64,000 nucleotides of DNA from Allobosea lathyri (GTDB lineage Bacteria > Pseudomonadota > Alphaproteobacteria > Rhizobiales > Beijerinckiaceae): NCBI RefSeq assembly GCF_900108245.1, contig NZ_FNUY01000005.1:124001-188000 (forward strand). The letters are read 5' to 3'. The position numbers and the translations under genes were made by a program. Shown here one piece after another: positions 63,524-64,000 of this stretch. The notes beneath the pieces are model-generated. The model saw nothing but the letters and a program-made list of their open reading frames with translations. It was not told the DNA's origin and ran no database searches. Position 1 is the first letter of the stretch. Every line of letters begins with the position of its first letter.

Positions 63524-64000
<477 letters not shown>

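Overview
This is a high-GC, gene-dense chromosomal stretch with no recognised insertion sequence, phage module or CRISPR array. The gene content points to an alphaproteobacterium of the Hyphomicrobiales (Rhizobiales), in style close to Bosea and relatives. Supporting signs are a Caulobacter/Agrobacterium-type tad/cpa pilus locus, a TIGR02300 protein, a class II-like AroA, an AccD without the usual zinc-finger cysteines, a MaeB malic enzyme fused to a phosphotransacetylase-like domain, and intergenic repeats typical of this order. The genus is an inference.

Layout. 1-5716: tail of an esterase-like/phytase-family gene, then on the minus strand a methionine-uptake unit that appears to run from a 22-codon tri-cysteine leader ORF (4432-4364) through two unknown small ORFs into metN-metI-metQ and a strong terminator. 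Divergent from it is a copper pair, DUF2946 plus PCu(A)C chaperone. 5.9-15.6 kb: housekeeping and accessory singletons (DHDPS-like lyase, FAH hydrolase, cold-shock protein, Bcr/CflA efflux, GST, membrane proteins, an SbmA/YddA-type ABC exporter with an odd Walker A). 15.7-26.2 kb: malic enzyme, a frameshifted chemoreceptor, mutS, a ParDE toxin-antitoxin pair, NlpC/P60 hydrolase, MarR regulator, M17 aminopeptidase. 26.3-38.5 kb: the tad pilus locus. tadD is at one end (+), flp-cpaABCDEF-tadBC form the main minus-strand operon, and a pilus N-domain protein plus two TadE-like minor pilins lie on the plus strand. The 57-residue flp pilin is easy to miss. 38.5-47.6 kb: phosphomannomutase/phosphoglucomutase, retropepsin-like protease, two sugar kinases, and a protocatechuate branch (pcaI, pcaJ, pcaH, pcaG) read away from a divergent IclR-type regulator with a three-half-site operator. 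47.8-64 kb: L,D-transpeptidase, aldo/keto reductase, trpA-accD-folC, hrpB, cmk-aroA, tRNA-Ala(GGC), class II amidotransferase, antiporter, DUF4105, and the C-terminal part of pckA.

How the parts work together. metNIQ imports methionine, and its leader architecture suggests control by cysteinyl-tRNA supply. The tad genes build a Flp adhesion pilus. pcaHG cleave protocatechuate and pcaIJ activate 3-oxoadipate; the intermediate ring steps are not in the window. aroA, trpA, accD, folC and cmk are core biosynthesis. Several kinds of intergenic hairpin repeat occur, most of them between convergent genes, where they may help end transcription.

Most promising unexplained signals: the Cys-rich leader and small ORFs before metN, the DUF2946/PCuAC pair with a CutF-like look, the single-base frameshift in the chemoreceptor, and the regulator site of the pca genes.
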